From Lewinellaceae bacterium (GTDB lineage Bacteria; Bacteroidota; Bacteroidia; Chitinophagales; Saprospiraceae): a stretch of DNA of 64,000 bases. The stretch lies in contig JACJYC010000025.1 in NCBI GenBank assembly GCA_020636325.1, positions 1-64,000 on the forward strand. Direction: 5' to 3'. The notes under the pieces are model-generated. The model did not search any database, had not been told where the DNA came from, and saw only the letters and a program-made list of their open reading frames with translations. Positions 54,765 through 62,506 of this stretch are shown here, piece after piece; position 1 is the stretch's first letter, and the number at the start of each line of letters is the position of its first letter. The position numbers and the translations under genes were made by a program.

Positions 54765-56876
54765 TTATTCTTTGATCTGGTCGAGCGCCTCCCTGACCGT
54801 GCGCACCGGCAGTTTGCACAATTTATCCCTGCAGACGAAGATCCAGGTCCGGCCTTCGGCAAATTTGCCTTCCAGCAGCTTCAGCCGGCTATGCCGTTCC
54901 GCACCCATGATCAGGACATTGGGCAGATATTGCTGCTGGAGGGAATCCCTGACAGCTCCGGCCTGATCGCCGGTAACGGCTATTTCGTACCGGGGATAGG
55001 CGTTGTCCATCTGCACTTTGGCCCAATTGGTGTAAAAGGACGGCGAACCGGATTTTAAAAGCAGATCCGAGACCGCCCGGACCATCGCCCGGCTCCGGTT
55101 GACGTACGCGGAGTCATAAAAATAGACGCCCAGGATCGCCAGCCCTTCCGCCATCACCGAGTTGGAGGAGGCAATGACATTGTCTTCGATCTCCACTTTC
55201 CGGTGGATCAGCAACGGGTCCAGGTCAGAAGTGTAATAGAACAGCACACTGTCGCGGGCGGAAAAATGGTTGATCGCGTATTCAGCCGTTTGCCGGGCGG
55301 CAAACAGCCAAGATTCATCGAATGTTGTTTCATACAAGCGAATAAACGCGAGGGTTGCCCAGCCGTAATCATCCAGAAAGGCGTTGATCGAAGGTTGACC
55401 ATTTTTGTAATTCCGGTAAAGCCGTCCGTTTTCCTCCATCATTCCGGACCGGATCAATTCGCCGTTCTCAACCGCAGGCCCGAGGTATTCCGGATCGCCC
55501 AGATAGCTGAAGGCATCGCAATAAGCCCGGGTCATCATGGCGTTCCAGCTGCAAAGACTTTTGTCGTCGGTGCGGGGCCGGGGTCTGTTCTGCCGCGCCT
55601 CCAACAGTGTCGCCGAGATTGCTGAAATGATCGATTTCGCTTCTTCGGGGGTGAACCCGTGTTGTCCGGCAATCTCCCTGACCGGCTGGGGCGCGTAAAG
55701 CACATTCCTGCCTGCTGCCCAGTTTCCGTTCTTTGTGATCTGATAGTATGCCTTGAACAGGTCAGCCTGCCGGTTGTGGCCGATCAGGCTGTCAATCTCG
55801 CGCTCCGTCCAGACATAGTACCGGCCTTCTTCGCCTTCCGAGTCGGCATCCACGCCGCAGTAGAATTCCCCTTCCGGACCGGTGAGTTCACGCTGTACAA
55901 AGGCCAGGGTTTGCCGGGCCACTTTTTTGTAACGGCTGAGCCCGGTTGCGGCGTAAGCCTCGGCGTACAAGCTGACCAGTTGCGCATTGTCGTACAGCAT
56001 TTTTTCGAAATGGGGAATTTTCCAGTGTTCATCGGTTGAATACCGGGCAAATCCGCCGCCCAGGTGGTCGTAGATGCCGCCCCGTGCCAGGTGATCCAAC
56101 GTGGTTTTTACCAATTCAAGGGCTTCGGCATTGCCGGTATGGTAGGCCCATGCCAGCAGGAATTCCTGGTTGTCGGGCAGCGGGAACTTCGGAGCGCCTT
56201 TTACCCCGCCCAGCCTGGGGTCCATCCGGCCGATCAGGTCCTTTGCGTACCGGTCGAGGTGTTGGAGATTAAATTCAGCGGGATCTGCCGTGCGGACAGG
56301 CAGGCCGGATGCGGCGATTTCCTCCGACAGATTTCCGGCGTATTTTTGCAGCTTTTGCGGATTGTCCCGGTAAACTTCCACGAAGTATTTGAGCACGTCG
56401 ATCCACGCCTTCCTGGGGTGGTAACTGCCCGTCCAGACCGGTTTCCCGTCCGGCAGAGCAAAGACATTGAGGGGCCAGCCGCAACCGTGGGGAGAGGTCA
56501 GTTGACATGCATCCATGTAGATGTTGTCAATGTCCGGACGCTCCTCGCGGTCAACCTTGATGCTGATAAAATGCCGGTTCATGATACCGGCAACGGTCGT
56601 GTCCTCAAAGCTCTCCTCCTCCATGACATGGCACCAATGGCAGGCCGAATAGCCGATGCTGACGATCAACAGCTTGTTTTCCGCTTTTGCACGGGCCAAT
56701 GCCTCCTCGCACCACGGATACCAGTCCACCGGGTTGTAAGCGTGTTGCAGCAGGTACGGGCTGGTTTCCCGGATCAGGTGGTTGGGCTCTTTTGATCCGG
56801 GGCCGGCCTGTTTGCACCCGCCGGGCAGCAGTGCAAACAGGAACAGAACGGACAGCAATTGGCGGCAGCGGGTCAT
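54765..56876 (-). CDS. DUF255/YyaL thioredoxin-domain lipoprotein
   Basis: A 703-residue protein of the YyaL/SPATA20 family. It has an N-terminal lipobox (ALLPGGC); a DUF255 thioredoxin-like domain at about 30-190 (NPVDWYPWCEEALA, then the active-site-like SACHWCHVMEEESF); and an (alpha/alpha)6-barrel at about 220-600 resembling N-acylglucosamine 2-epimerases (GGIYDHLGGGFARYSTD). The CHWC pair is intact. Most relatives are cytosolic, so a lipoprotein version facing the periplasm is notable. No biochemical function is established. It stands 19 bases downstream of the GH53 gene on the same strand. Confidence 0.88.
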   Translation of the reverse strand: MTRCRQLLSVLFLFALLPGGCKQAGPGSKEPNHLIRETSPYLLQHAYNPVDWYPWCEEALARAKAENKLLIVSIGYSACHWCHVMEEESFEDTTVAGIMNRHFISIKVDREERPDIDNIYMDACQLTSPHGCGWPLNVFALPDGKPVWTGSYHPRKAWIDVLKYFVEVYRDNPQKLQKYAGNLSEEIAASGLPVRTADPAEFNLQHLDRYAKDLIGRMDPRLGGVKGAPKFPLPDNQEFLLAWAYHTGNAEALELVKTTLDHLARGGIYDHLGGGFARYSTDEHWKIPHFEKMLYDNAQLVSLYAEAYAATGLSRYKKVARQTLAFVQRELTGPEGEFYCGVDADSEGEEGRYYVWTEREIDSLIGHNRQADLFKAYYQITKNGNWAAGRNVLYAPQPVREIAGQHGFTPEEAKSIISAISATLLEARQNRPRPRTDDKSLCSWNAMMTRAYCDAFSYLGDPEYLGPAVENGELIRSGMMEENGRLYRNYKNGQPSINAFLDDYGWATLAFIRLYETTFDESWLFAARQTAEYAINHFSARDSVLFYYTSDLDPLLIHRKVEIEDNVIASSNSVMAEGLAILGVYFYDSAYVNRSRAMVRAVSDLLLKSGSPSFYTNWAKVQMDNAYPRYEIAVTGDQAGAVRDSLQQQYLPNVLIMGAERHSRLKLLEGKFAEGRTWIFVCRDKLCKLPVRTVREALDQIKE

Positions 56877-56894
56877 CGGTGTTTTTTTTACTTG

Positions 56895-57941
56895 CTAGTA
56901 CCGGTAATACTTGTCAAAAACAGTGATCACGGGGAGTACATTTCCTTCCGGATCAAAAAAATCCCGGGTGGAGCGTCCATTCATCGTGGCGGGCTCCCAC
57001 CAGAATACGCCCACGCCCAGGTGGTCCGGCGTATTCAGCACCATCCGGTTCACCTCGTCCAGGAAAGCCTGTTGCCCTTCCGGCGACTCCGGAAAAGGCG
57101 CGGGTTTATCCTTGTATTCGGTGGGGGAGGCGCAATAGGCCACTTCAACCAGGATGATCGGTTTTTTATAGGTTTTGGCCATGAAGTACATATTGTCGCG
57201 CAGATCCAGCAAGGAACCGTGCCACCAGGGGTAATAGGATTGGCCGATGACATCAAAATCAATTCCGAACGAGGCCAGCCGGTCATAAAAAGCCTTGGTT
57301 TGCACCTGGTTGCCGCCTTTGTCGATATGGATCATGATCTTTGGGCGGGGCTGGTTGCCGCAGGCTGCAAAGACGCCGTTGATGCCGGCTTGGGTCAGTT
57401 CTGCGAAATTTTGCCAGTTTTCCGGGAGTTTGCCGTCCGGCCAGATCATCCCGTTGCTGACCTCATTGCCGATCTGGACCATGTCCGGAAAGGCGGATGC
57501 TTCCCGGAAGGCGGTCATGGTTTCCCGGGTGTATTCGTAAACTGCCGTTACCAGCGCTTCATGCGACTTGCCTTCCCAGGCCTTGGGCATGAATTGCTTG
57601 CCGGGGTCCGCCCAGGTATCGGAATAATGGTAATCGAGCAGGAATTTGTAGCCGGCGTCTTTAGCGGCTTTGGCAAGGGCAATGGTGTATTCAAGGTTAT
57701 TGGGCAGCCGGTCGGGGGTGTGAAACAGCCGCAACCGGATCCAGTTGTAGCCGTGGTCCCTGAATAGCTCCAGCCCCTTTTTCGGGGCGCCGTTTTCTTT
57801 GAAGGAAAATCCGTTATCCTCGGCCTGTTTCAGGAAGGAAAGGTCGGCGCCGATGGCATATTCATTTCCCTGGGCATAACTGACGTTGCATAAACAGGAA
57901 AGCATGGACGCACATAACAAGCCGGTAAATATCCTGGTCAT
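56895..57941 (-). CDS. GH53 arabinogalactan endo-beta-1,4-galactanase
   Basis: A 348-residue secreted enzyme with signal peptide (MTRIFTGLLCASMLSC..YAQG). It has the GH53 TIM barrel: GADLSFLKQAEDNG, WIRLRLFHTPD, FLLDYHYSDTWADPGKQ. The acid/base glutamate is E160 in VQIGNEVSNGM and the nucleophile E266 in ILVEVAYC. The family cuts beta-1,4-galactan side chains of pectin. No SusC/SusD pair or other glycosidase lies nearby, so it is outside a usual polysaccharide locus. The downstream DUF255 gene is on the same strand. Confidence 0.93.
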   Translation of the reverse strand: MTRIFTGLLCASMLSCLCNVSYAQGNEYAIGADLSFLKQAEDNGFSFKENGAPKKGLELFRDHGYNWIRLRLFHTPDRLPNNLEYTIALAKAAKDAGYKFLLDYHYSDTWADPGKQFMPKAWEGKSHEALVTAVYEYTRETMTAFREASAFPDMVQIGNEVSNGMIWPDGKLPENWQNFAELTQAGINGVFAACGNQPRPKIMIHIDKGGNQVQTKAFYDRLASFGIDFDVIGQSYYPWWHGSLLDLRDNMYFMAKTYKKPIILVEVAYCASPTEYKDKPAPFPESPEGQQAFLDEVNRMVLNTPDHLGVGVFWWEPATMNGRSTRDFFDPEGNVLPVITVFDKYYRY

Positions 57942-58077
57942 TCTTTACGATGTTTGGAATCAGGCCAAGTTAGGGAAAATCCCGTAAGCAGGCGAAAGGG
58001 ATGGCCGGAAAACCGGGCGCAAGGGCGGAAACAATTAACTTTTTATGCCCGCGGAACTACAAACGCCCCGGGATGGT

Positions 58078-58085
58078 TACCTTTG
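58078..58085 (+). promoter_or_regulatory. -7 element for the KdsC-like/UbiA/Maf operon
   Basis: TACCTTTG matches TAnnTTTG and lies 18 bases before the ATG at 58104. The expected -33 position has no TTG. The remainder of the 57942-58103 spacer shows nothing else. Confidence 0.45.
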
Positions 58086-58103
58086 CTGTCATGAATCCTG
58101 CAT

Positions 58104-58610
58104 ATGAATAATCTCGAGGCATTCAGACATATTCACACGTTTATGATCGACCTGGACCATGTGCTGTCCAGTCCGTTGTTCCGCATCGAAGCGGACGGGC
58201 ATATGAGCTGGCAATTTTCCAGGAAGGACGAATTTGCCTTGCGCCTGGCGGTCCAAAGCGGGTACAATATTGCCGTCCTGTCCGGTGAGGAATTGTCGCC
58301 GGGATTGGAGGAATGGTTGAGGTCCCTCGGGCTGAATGACCTTTTCTTTGAAACGATCGACAGGTTGGACGCTTATGAGGAATACGTTGAAAGCCGGAAA
58401 ATGGACAGCGAAGGCATTCTTTACCTGGGGGGAGAACTGCCGGATCTGGAGCCGATGATGAAAGCCGGCCTGCCCGCCTGCCCGGTTGATGCCGGACCGG
58501 AAATACTCGGCGCCGCCCACTATATCTCGCCCTTCAAAGGCGGGAACGGATGCGTCCGGGACGTCCTCTCGAAGGTCCTGAAACTCCACCACAATTGGTC
58601 CGTTGGATAA
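58104..58610 (+). CDS. KdsC-like HAD-fold protein with degenerate active site
   Basis: A 168-residue protein of KdsC size and layout (3-deoxy-manno-octulosonate 8-phosphate phosphatase family). The first HAD motif MIDLDHVLSSP keeps both aspartates (D16, D18), but the usual glycine after D18 is histidine. The later loop normally reading GDDxxD appears as LGGELPDLEPM, missing its first metal-binding aspartates, and the usual second-motif GR is replaced by SGE. It may be inactive or have changed activity. It is followed, with an 8-base overlap if a TTG start is used, by a UbiA gene and maf. Confidence 0.72.
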   Translation: MNNLEAFRHIHTFMIDLDHVLSSPLFRIEADGHMSWQFSRKDEFALRLAVQSGYNIAVLSGEELSPGLEEWLRSLGLNDLFFETIDRLDAYEEYVESRKMDSEGILYLGGELPDLEPMMKAGLPACPVDAGPEILGAAHYISPFKGGNGCVRDVLSKVLKLHHNWSVG

Positions 58611-58623
58611 AGCTGAAACAGGA

Positions 58624-59556
58624 ATGAAATGGACGGCCGTTTTGCGATTAATCCGGGCTCCCAACCTGCTGATCGTTGCACTGACCCAGTGGCTGATCTA
58701 TCGGCAGGTGATCCTGCCAGCTTTGTCGGCCGCCGGCATAGGACCGTCACTCGCCCTGAACGAACGCCTGTACCTCATCCTGGTCACGGTCATCATTACA
58801 GCGGGAGGTTATGTCATCAATGACCTGTCCGACGGAAAGGCCGACAAGATAAACGGCCGGAAAATCCTGCTTTCGACCCTCGACCAGCGGAGATATGCCT
58901 GGTGGTTATACCTGTCCAGCCAGATCCTGGGTTTTTGCCTGGCGCTGTTTCTGGCTTTTCATTCAGGCAACCGGTTATGGATCGGCCTTTACCCGGTCGG
59001 GGTCTGGTTGCTTTACGTGTATTCCACTACGCTGAAGCGGCTGCCGTTCCTGGGCAATGTGCTGATCGCCTTGTTCTGTGCCGGCGCGGCCGCGATCATC
59101 TGGTTTGCCGAACGGGGAGCGCTTGGCCAATTGCACAGCTCGATGCCCGAGGTTTACCTGCGTTTTGCCCGCATTACCGGGTTTTATCTGGGTTTTGCTT
59201 TCCTGAGCACCCTTTTTCGGGAAATGGTAAAGGATCTGGAAGATGAAGCGGGGGACGAACAAGCGGGATACCGGACTGCCGTGGTTTGGCTGGGGACCCG
59301 GCCCATGAAACAGTTGACCGTACTGACCGGCGTTTTATTTTTTCTGGCGTTCAGTCTGGGGATGTTTTATCTGGAAGATAACTTCAGAAAGGAATGGCTT
59401 TGGTTCACCTTCATTCCGGTGACCTTGCTGTCTTTCGGCGCTATATGGCAAGTATTGAAGGCAAATTCACCCAAGGAATTCCATCAACCCAGTACCCTGG
59501 CCAAAGTGATCATGGCTTTGGGCCTTTTGTTGTTATTGGGGCTAAAGCATATTTGA
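58624..59556 (+). CDS. UbiA-family prenyltransferase
   Basis: A 310-residue polytopic membrane enzyme that attaches a polyprenyl chain to an acceptor. The first aspartate motif NDLSDGKADK begins at N66, and the second is in MVKDLEDEAGDEQAG. The neighbours and sequence style resemble the Bacteroidota genes annotated as geranylgeranylglycerol-phosphate geranylgeranyltransferase, but the acceptor is not predictable. The ATG at 58624 is preferred; a TTG at 58603 inside the preceding gene would add seven residues. maf follows after four bases. Confidence 0.85.
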   Translation: MKWTAVLRLIRAPNLLIVALTQWLIYRQVILPALSAAGIGPSLALNERLYLILVTVIITAGGYVINDLSDGKADKINGRKILLSTLDQRRYAWWLYLSSQILGFCLALFLAFHSGNRLWIGLYPVGVWLLYVYSTTLKRLPFLGNVLIALFCAGAAAIIWFAERGALGQLHSSMPEVYLRFARITGFYLGFAFLSTLFREMVKDLEDEAGDEQAGYRTAVVWLGTRPMKQLTVLTGVLFFLAFSLGMFYLEDNFRKEWLWFTFIPVTLLSFGAIWQVLKANSPKEFHQPSTLAKVIMALGLLLLLGLKHI

Positions 59557-59560
59557 AAGC

Positions 59561-60139
59561 ATGAACAGCATGACGAACAAAAAAATCATTCTCGCTTCCC
59601 AATCGCCCCGCCGGCGCGATCTGCTCAAAGCGGCCGGGCTGAGCTTTGAGATCCGTGCAAACCCCGTGGATGAGGAGAATTATCCCGCAACCCTGACGGT
59701 CGATGAAGTAGCCGAATTCCTGGCTGTTCAGAAAGCCGGCGCGATCCGGGATACCCTGAAACCGGACGAGGTCGCCATCGGCGCGGACAGCGTGGTGATC
59801 CTGGACGACAGGATCTACGGCAAACCCGTTGATCACGCGGAGGCGGTCGCCATCCTTCAAGCGCTTTCAGGCCGGATGCACCGGGTGATTACCGGTGTTT
59901 GCCTGCTTTCGCTGGAAAAAGCCGTTTCCTTTTCCGCCGAATCAAAGGTGTATTTCCACCGCCTTTCGGATGAGGAAATCGAGTACTACATCACCCGGTT
60001 TCAGCCTTTTGACAAGGCGGGCGCCTATGCCATTCAGGAATGGATCGGCATTTGCAAAATTGCCCGCATTGAAGGGACGTATACCAATATCATGGGCTTG
60101 CCGGTGGATAGGGTGGTGGAGGAATTGGGGAAATTTTAG
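59561..60139 (+). CDS. maf: Maf-family nucleotide pyrophosphatase
   Basis: A 192-residue cytosolic house-cleaning enzyme that hydrolyses non-canonical or methylated nucleoside triphosphates. The start KKIILASQSPRRRDLLKAAG, the IGADSVVILDDRIYGKP segment with the catalytic aspartate, and FDKAGAYAIQEWIG are diagnostic. A second ATG three codons in is an alternative start. Last gene of the KdsC-like/UbiA/maf set. Its stop at 60139 is followed by 115 bases without recognisable features before the insertion sequence. Confidence 0.92.
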   Translation: MNSMTNKKIILASQSPRRRDLLKAAGLSFEIRANPVDEENYPATLTVDEVAEFLAVQKAGAIRDTLKPDEVAIGADSVVILDDRIYGKPVDHAEAVAILQALSGRMHRVITGVCLLSLEKAVSFSAESKVYFHRLSDEEIEYYITRFQPFDKAGAYAIQEWIGICKIARIEGTYTNIMGLPVDRVVEELGKF

Positions 60140-60254
60140 CGCTGGTAAGGAGTTGTGTAGACCGGACAGAATGAGTTGATCCGGTTGCGAATTGAATGTA
60201 GGCCTTAAATTTTTGCCGGGGAGTTATTGCAAAAGAAAAAATAGGATTAACTTA

Positions 60255-60277
60255 GGATCGCTGAAAAAATAACTGTC
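60255..60277 (+). repeat. Left terminal inverted repeat of IS
   Basis: 23 bases, an exact reverse complement of 61520-61542. Preceded by TTA. Confidence 0.9.
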
Positions 60278-60306
60278 AGATTTCGAGATTCGGTATATTT
60301 GGGGTT

Positions 60307-61511
60307 ATGACAAGATATGACAAAGATACAGAAGAGTTGATGATCCTGTTTTTCGACAATCTTCGGGAGAAAGATCAACGTCATTATGCGGCAGTTGAAG
60401 CCAAGAAATTGGGTCATGGCGGCCAGCAATACATTTCAGAGTTGTTCGGCATTTCGGTGCGGACCATTGAACGAGGCATAGAGGAATTGGAAAAAAAAAG
60501 TTAGTCGAACCACAGCGGATTCGAAGGCCTGGAGGGGGCCGCCCCAATAAAGAGGCTACCACACCTGAGCTAAAAGAGCATTTAGCAGAGGTGGTTGAAA
60601 GCCATACAGCCGGTTGCCCGGTTGCGGGTGTACGCTGGACCTATCTAAGATCAAGTGAGCTGGTAGAGCAGCTTTTAAATCGGGGGATACAAGTCAGTGT
60701 ACATGTAATCGACCGGTTACTGGCACAAGCCGGAATAGGTCGGCGTAAGTTGGCAAAAAAAGAAACGATGAAGGCAGATATACCCGGCCGTGATGATCAA
60801 TTCAAGATAATACAGGGATACAAATCGTCCTTTTTGCAGAATGGTTATCCGGTATTGAGCCTGGATGTAAAGAAAAAGGAAATGTTGGGCAGATTTTACA
60901 GGTCGGGTCAAGTATATGGAGATCAGGAAATTACGTGTTATGATCATGATTTTGCCAGTTTTTCGACCGGTAAGGTTGTCCCCTATGGAGTTTATGATGT
61001 TGGTCGCAATGAAGGACATATGTTGCTGGGGCAAAGCGCCGATACGGCTGAGTTCAACCTGGCTTGCTTACGGCAGTATTGGGATCATCACGGTTCAAAA
61101 ATTTACGATGGAGACCACCCCATTTTGCTGTTGGTAGATGGAGGTGGTTCCAACGGCAGCACGAATCGATTATTCAAACAAGAACTTCAGGATTGGGTGG
61201 ATGAAATCGGGCGTATAGTCCGGGTAGCGCATTTCCCGCCCTATTGTTCAAAATACAACCCTATTGAGCATCGGCTTTTTCCGTTTATCACCCGTGCTTG
61301 GGAAGGCGTGATGCTGGATAGCCTACAGACCATGATCCAACTGATCGAAAGCAGAACCCGAAATTTGAAATGCGGAATAAAAATATTCGTAGAGGCCATG
61401 ACCCGGGTATTCCATGCCGGGGTCGCCGTATTTGACAATTATCTGGAATCCTGTAATATCATCCACGATCCGGTGAATGGAAAATGGAATTATCAGGTCA
61501 TTCCCATTTAG
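60307..61511 (+). CDS. ISAzo13-family transposase, probable -1 frameshift
   Basis: The gene is in two reading frames. The first (60307-60504, 65 codons) encodes a helix-turn-helix-like start (QQYISELFGISVRTIERGIE). At 60491-60499 there are nine A residues, and slipping back one base continues into GRPNKEATTPELKEHLAEVV and the long downstream frame to 61511, giving about 400 residues. The downstream part has the ISAzo13 landmarks VLSLDVKKKEMLGRFYR, GKVVPYGVYDVGRNEGHM, LLLVDGGGSNGS and HFPPYCSKYNPIEHRLF. The slippery A_AAA_AAA in the zero frame suggests programmed frameshifting, as in other insertion sequences; a chance mutation cannot be ruled out. Confidence 0.85.
60491..60499 (+). other. Slippery A9 frameshift site
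   Basis: Nine consecutive A residues lie in the transposase, five bases before the zero-frame TAG at 60502-60504. A shift of -1 joins the two frames without any other change. Confidence 0.7.
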
Positions 61512-61519
61512 CCAAACAC

Positions 61520-61542
61520 GACAGTTATTTTTTCAGCGATCC
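61520..61542 (-). repeat. Right terminal inverted repeat of IS
   Basis: 23 bases, an exact reverse complement of 60255-60277. Followed by TTA. Confidence 0.9.
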
Positions 61543-61589
61543 TTAGCCTGCAATAACTGAATCCTATATGGACTTTTTAGAGATCCATT

Positions 61590-61636
61590 CCAAAATGCCC
61601 TTGCTTTCGGTACCGCCGAAAGCAAGGGCATTTTGG
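61590..61636. repeat. 21-bp perfect inverted repeat
   Basis: Arms 61590-61610 (beginning CCAAAATGCCC) and 61616-61636 are exact reverse complements around a five-base TACCG loop. No T-tract follows, so it is not a standard terminator. It sits 45 bases beyond the insertion sequence. Confidence 0.85.
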
Positions 61637-61646
61637 CTTATGGCGA

Positions 61647-61711
61647 TATCCCCGCACCACCGGGTATTGAAATCGGAACGTCGCTTTTCAATACCCGGTG
61701 GTGCGGGGATA
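61647..61711. repeat. 26-bp perfect inverted repeat
   Basis: Arms 61647-61672 (beginning TATCCCCGCACCACCGG) and 61686-61711 are exact reverse complements around a 13-base spacer. It lies 10 bases after the 21-bp palindrome. The GC-rich arm contrasts with the AT-rich surroundings and suggests a dispersed, mobile palindromic element. Confidence 0.85.
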
Positions 61712-61760
61712 CAATAGTTGGCGTGCATGCGAGACGAAAACTCAAAACACGGAAAAATGC

Positions 61761-61768
61761 TAACTTTA
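61761..61768 (+). promoter_or_regulatory. Candidate -7 element for the restriction-modification pair
   Basis: TAACTTTA has one mismatch to TAnnTTTG and lies 18 bases before the restriction gene ATG. No -33 match was found. Confidence 0.35.
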
Positions 61769-61786
61769 CATTCGAGCAAAGAATAG

Positions 61787-62506
61787 ATGGAAAGACTATC
61801 AACAAAGAAATATCAGAAGGATATATCAAGTGCGATCCAGCACTTTTGGAACACACGTGAAGCTCAGTTAAAGGGACAGAAAAAATCCGACCAAGGATCA
61901 AGAGGTTCCGTAACTGGAGGAAAACAGCTTGATGGATTCATTCATGTATTAGTTAAAATATCAAAAGATTTAGGAGTACCTGAAGAATGCATTTATATCA
62001 AAGGGAATAACCTACCAGGATTCTTCAGGCCGACCAAAGACTGGGACTTTTTGATTATTACTCCCAATAAACAGCTGATTGCAGTTGTAGAGCTTAAATC
62101 CCAAGTTGGTTCGTTTGGCAATAATTTCAACAACAGGACAGAAGAGGCATTAGGAAGTGCTGTTGATTTATGGACTGCGTTTCGAGAAAATGGATTTCCA
62201 CAAAAGCAACAACCTTGGCTAGGATATGTAATTCTCGTGGAACAAACATCCAAATCTACCAGTCCAGTTCGATTGCAAGAACCACATTTTAAAGTAAGAC
62301 CCGAGTTTGAGAACACAAGCTATTTAAATAGATATGCCCTCTTTTGCCAAAAACTTATGCAGGAGCGTCACTACTCCTCTACCGCTATGATATGGACGGA
62401 TAGGGATAAAAAATTCGGATGCCCAGAGGATGACATATCCTTTGACACATTCTTGTTATCTTTTATGGGATTTATTCAGGGTAAACTAAATGAGTTTGAA
62501 AAATGA
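61787..62506 (+). CDS. PaeR7I/XhoI-type type II restriction endonuclease
   Basis: A 239-residue protein close in length to XhoI (about 246). The family landmarks are strong: GSRGSVTGGKQLDGF, PGFFRPTKDWDFLI, VVELKSQVGSFGNNFNNRTE, and the later EFENTSYLNRYALFCQKL. D87 and E102-x-K104 form the PD-(D/E)XK-type catalytic set. The expected target is CTCGAG, by family. Its stop overlaps the methyltransferase start (ATGA, 62503-62506). The gene is AT-rich compared with the rest of the window, a sign of transfer. No controller-protein gene is seen upstream. Confidence 0.9.
   Translation: MERLSTKKYQKDISSAIQHFWNTREAQLKGQKKSDQGSRGSVTGGKQLDGFIHVLVKISKDLGVPEECIYIKGNNLPGFFRPTKDWDFLIITPNKQLIAVVELKSQVGSFGNNFNNRTEEALGSAVDLWTAFRENGFPQKQQPWLGYVILVEQTSKSTSPVRLQEPHFKVRPEFENTSYLNRYALFCQKLMQERHYSSTAMIWTDRDKKFGCPEDDISFDTFLLSFMGFIQGKLNEFEK

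Larger units (their letters stand above)
60252..61545 (+). mobile_element. Intact ISAzo13-type insertion sequence
   Basis: Perfect 23-bp terminal inverted repeats (beginning GGATCGCTGAAAAAAT) lie at 60255-60277 and 61520-61542, enclosing a 1288-bp element. TTA is directly repeated outside them (60252-60254 and 61543-61545), consistent with a 3-bp target duplication. The single transposase gene inside appears intact apart from a frameshift at an A9 run. Identical ends suggest recent insertion. Confidence 0.9.

Noticed and set aside
60307..60504. Reading the IS transposase start as a separate 65-residue gene or a pseudogene
   Set aside because: A single -1 slip at the A9 run restores one continuous transposase, and the element's ends are perfect.
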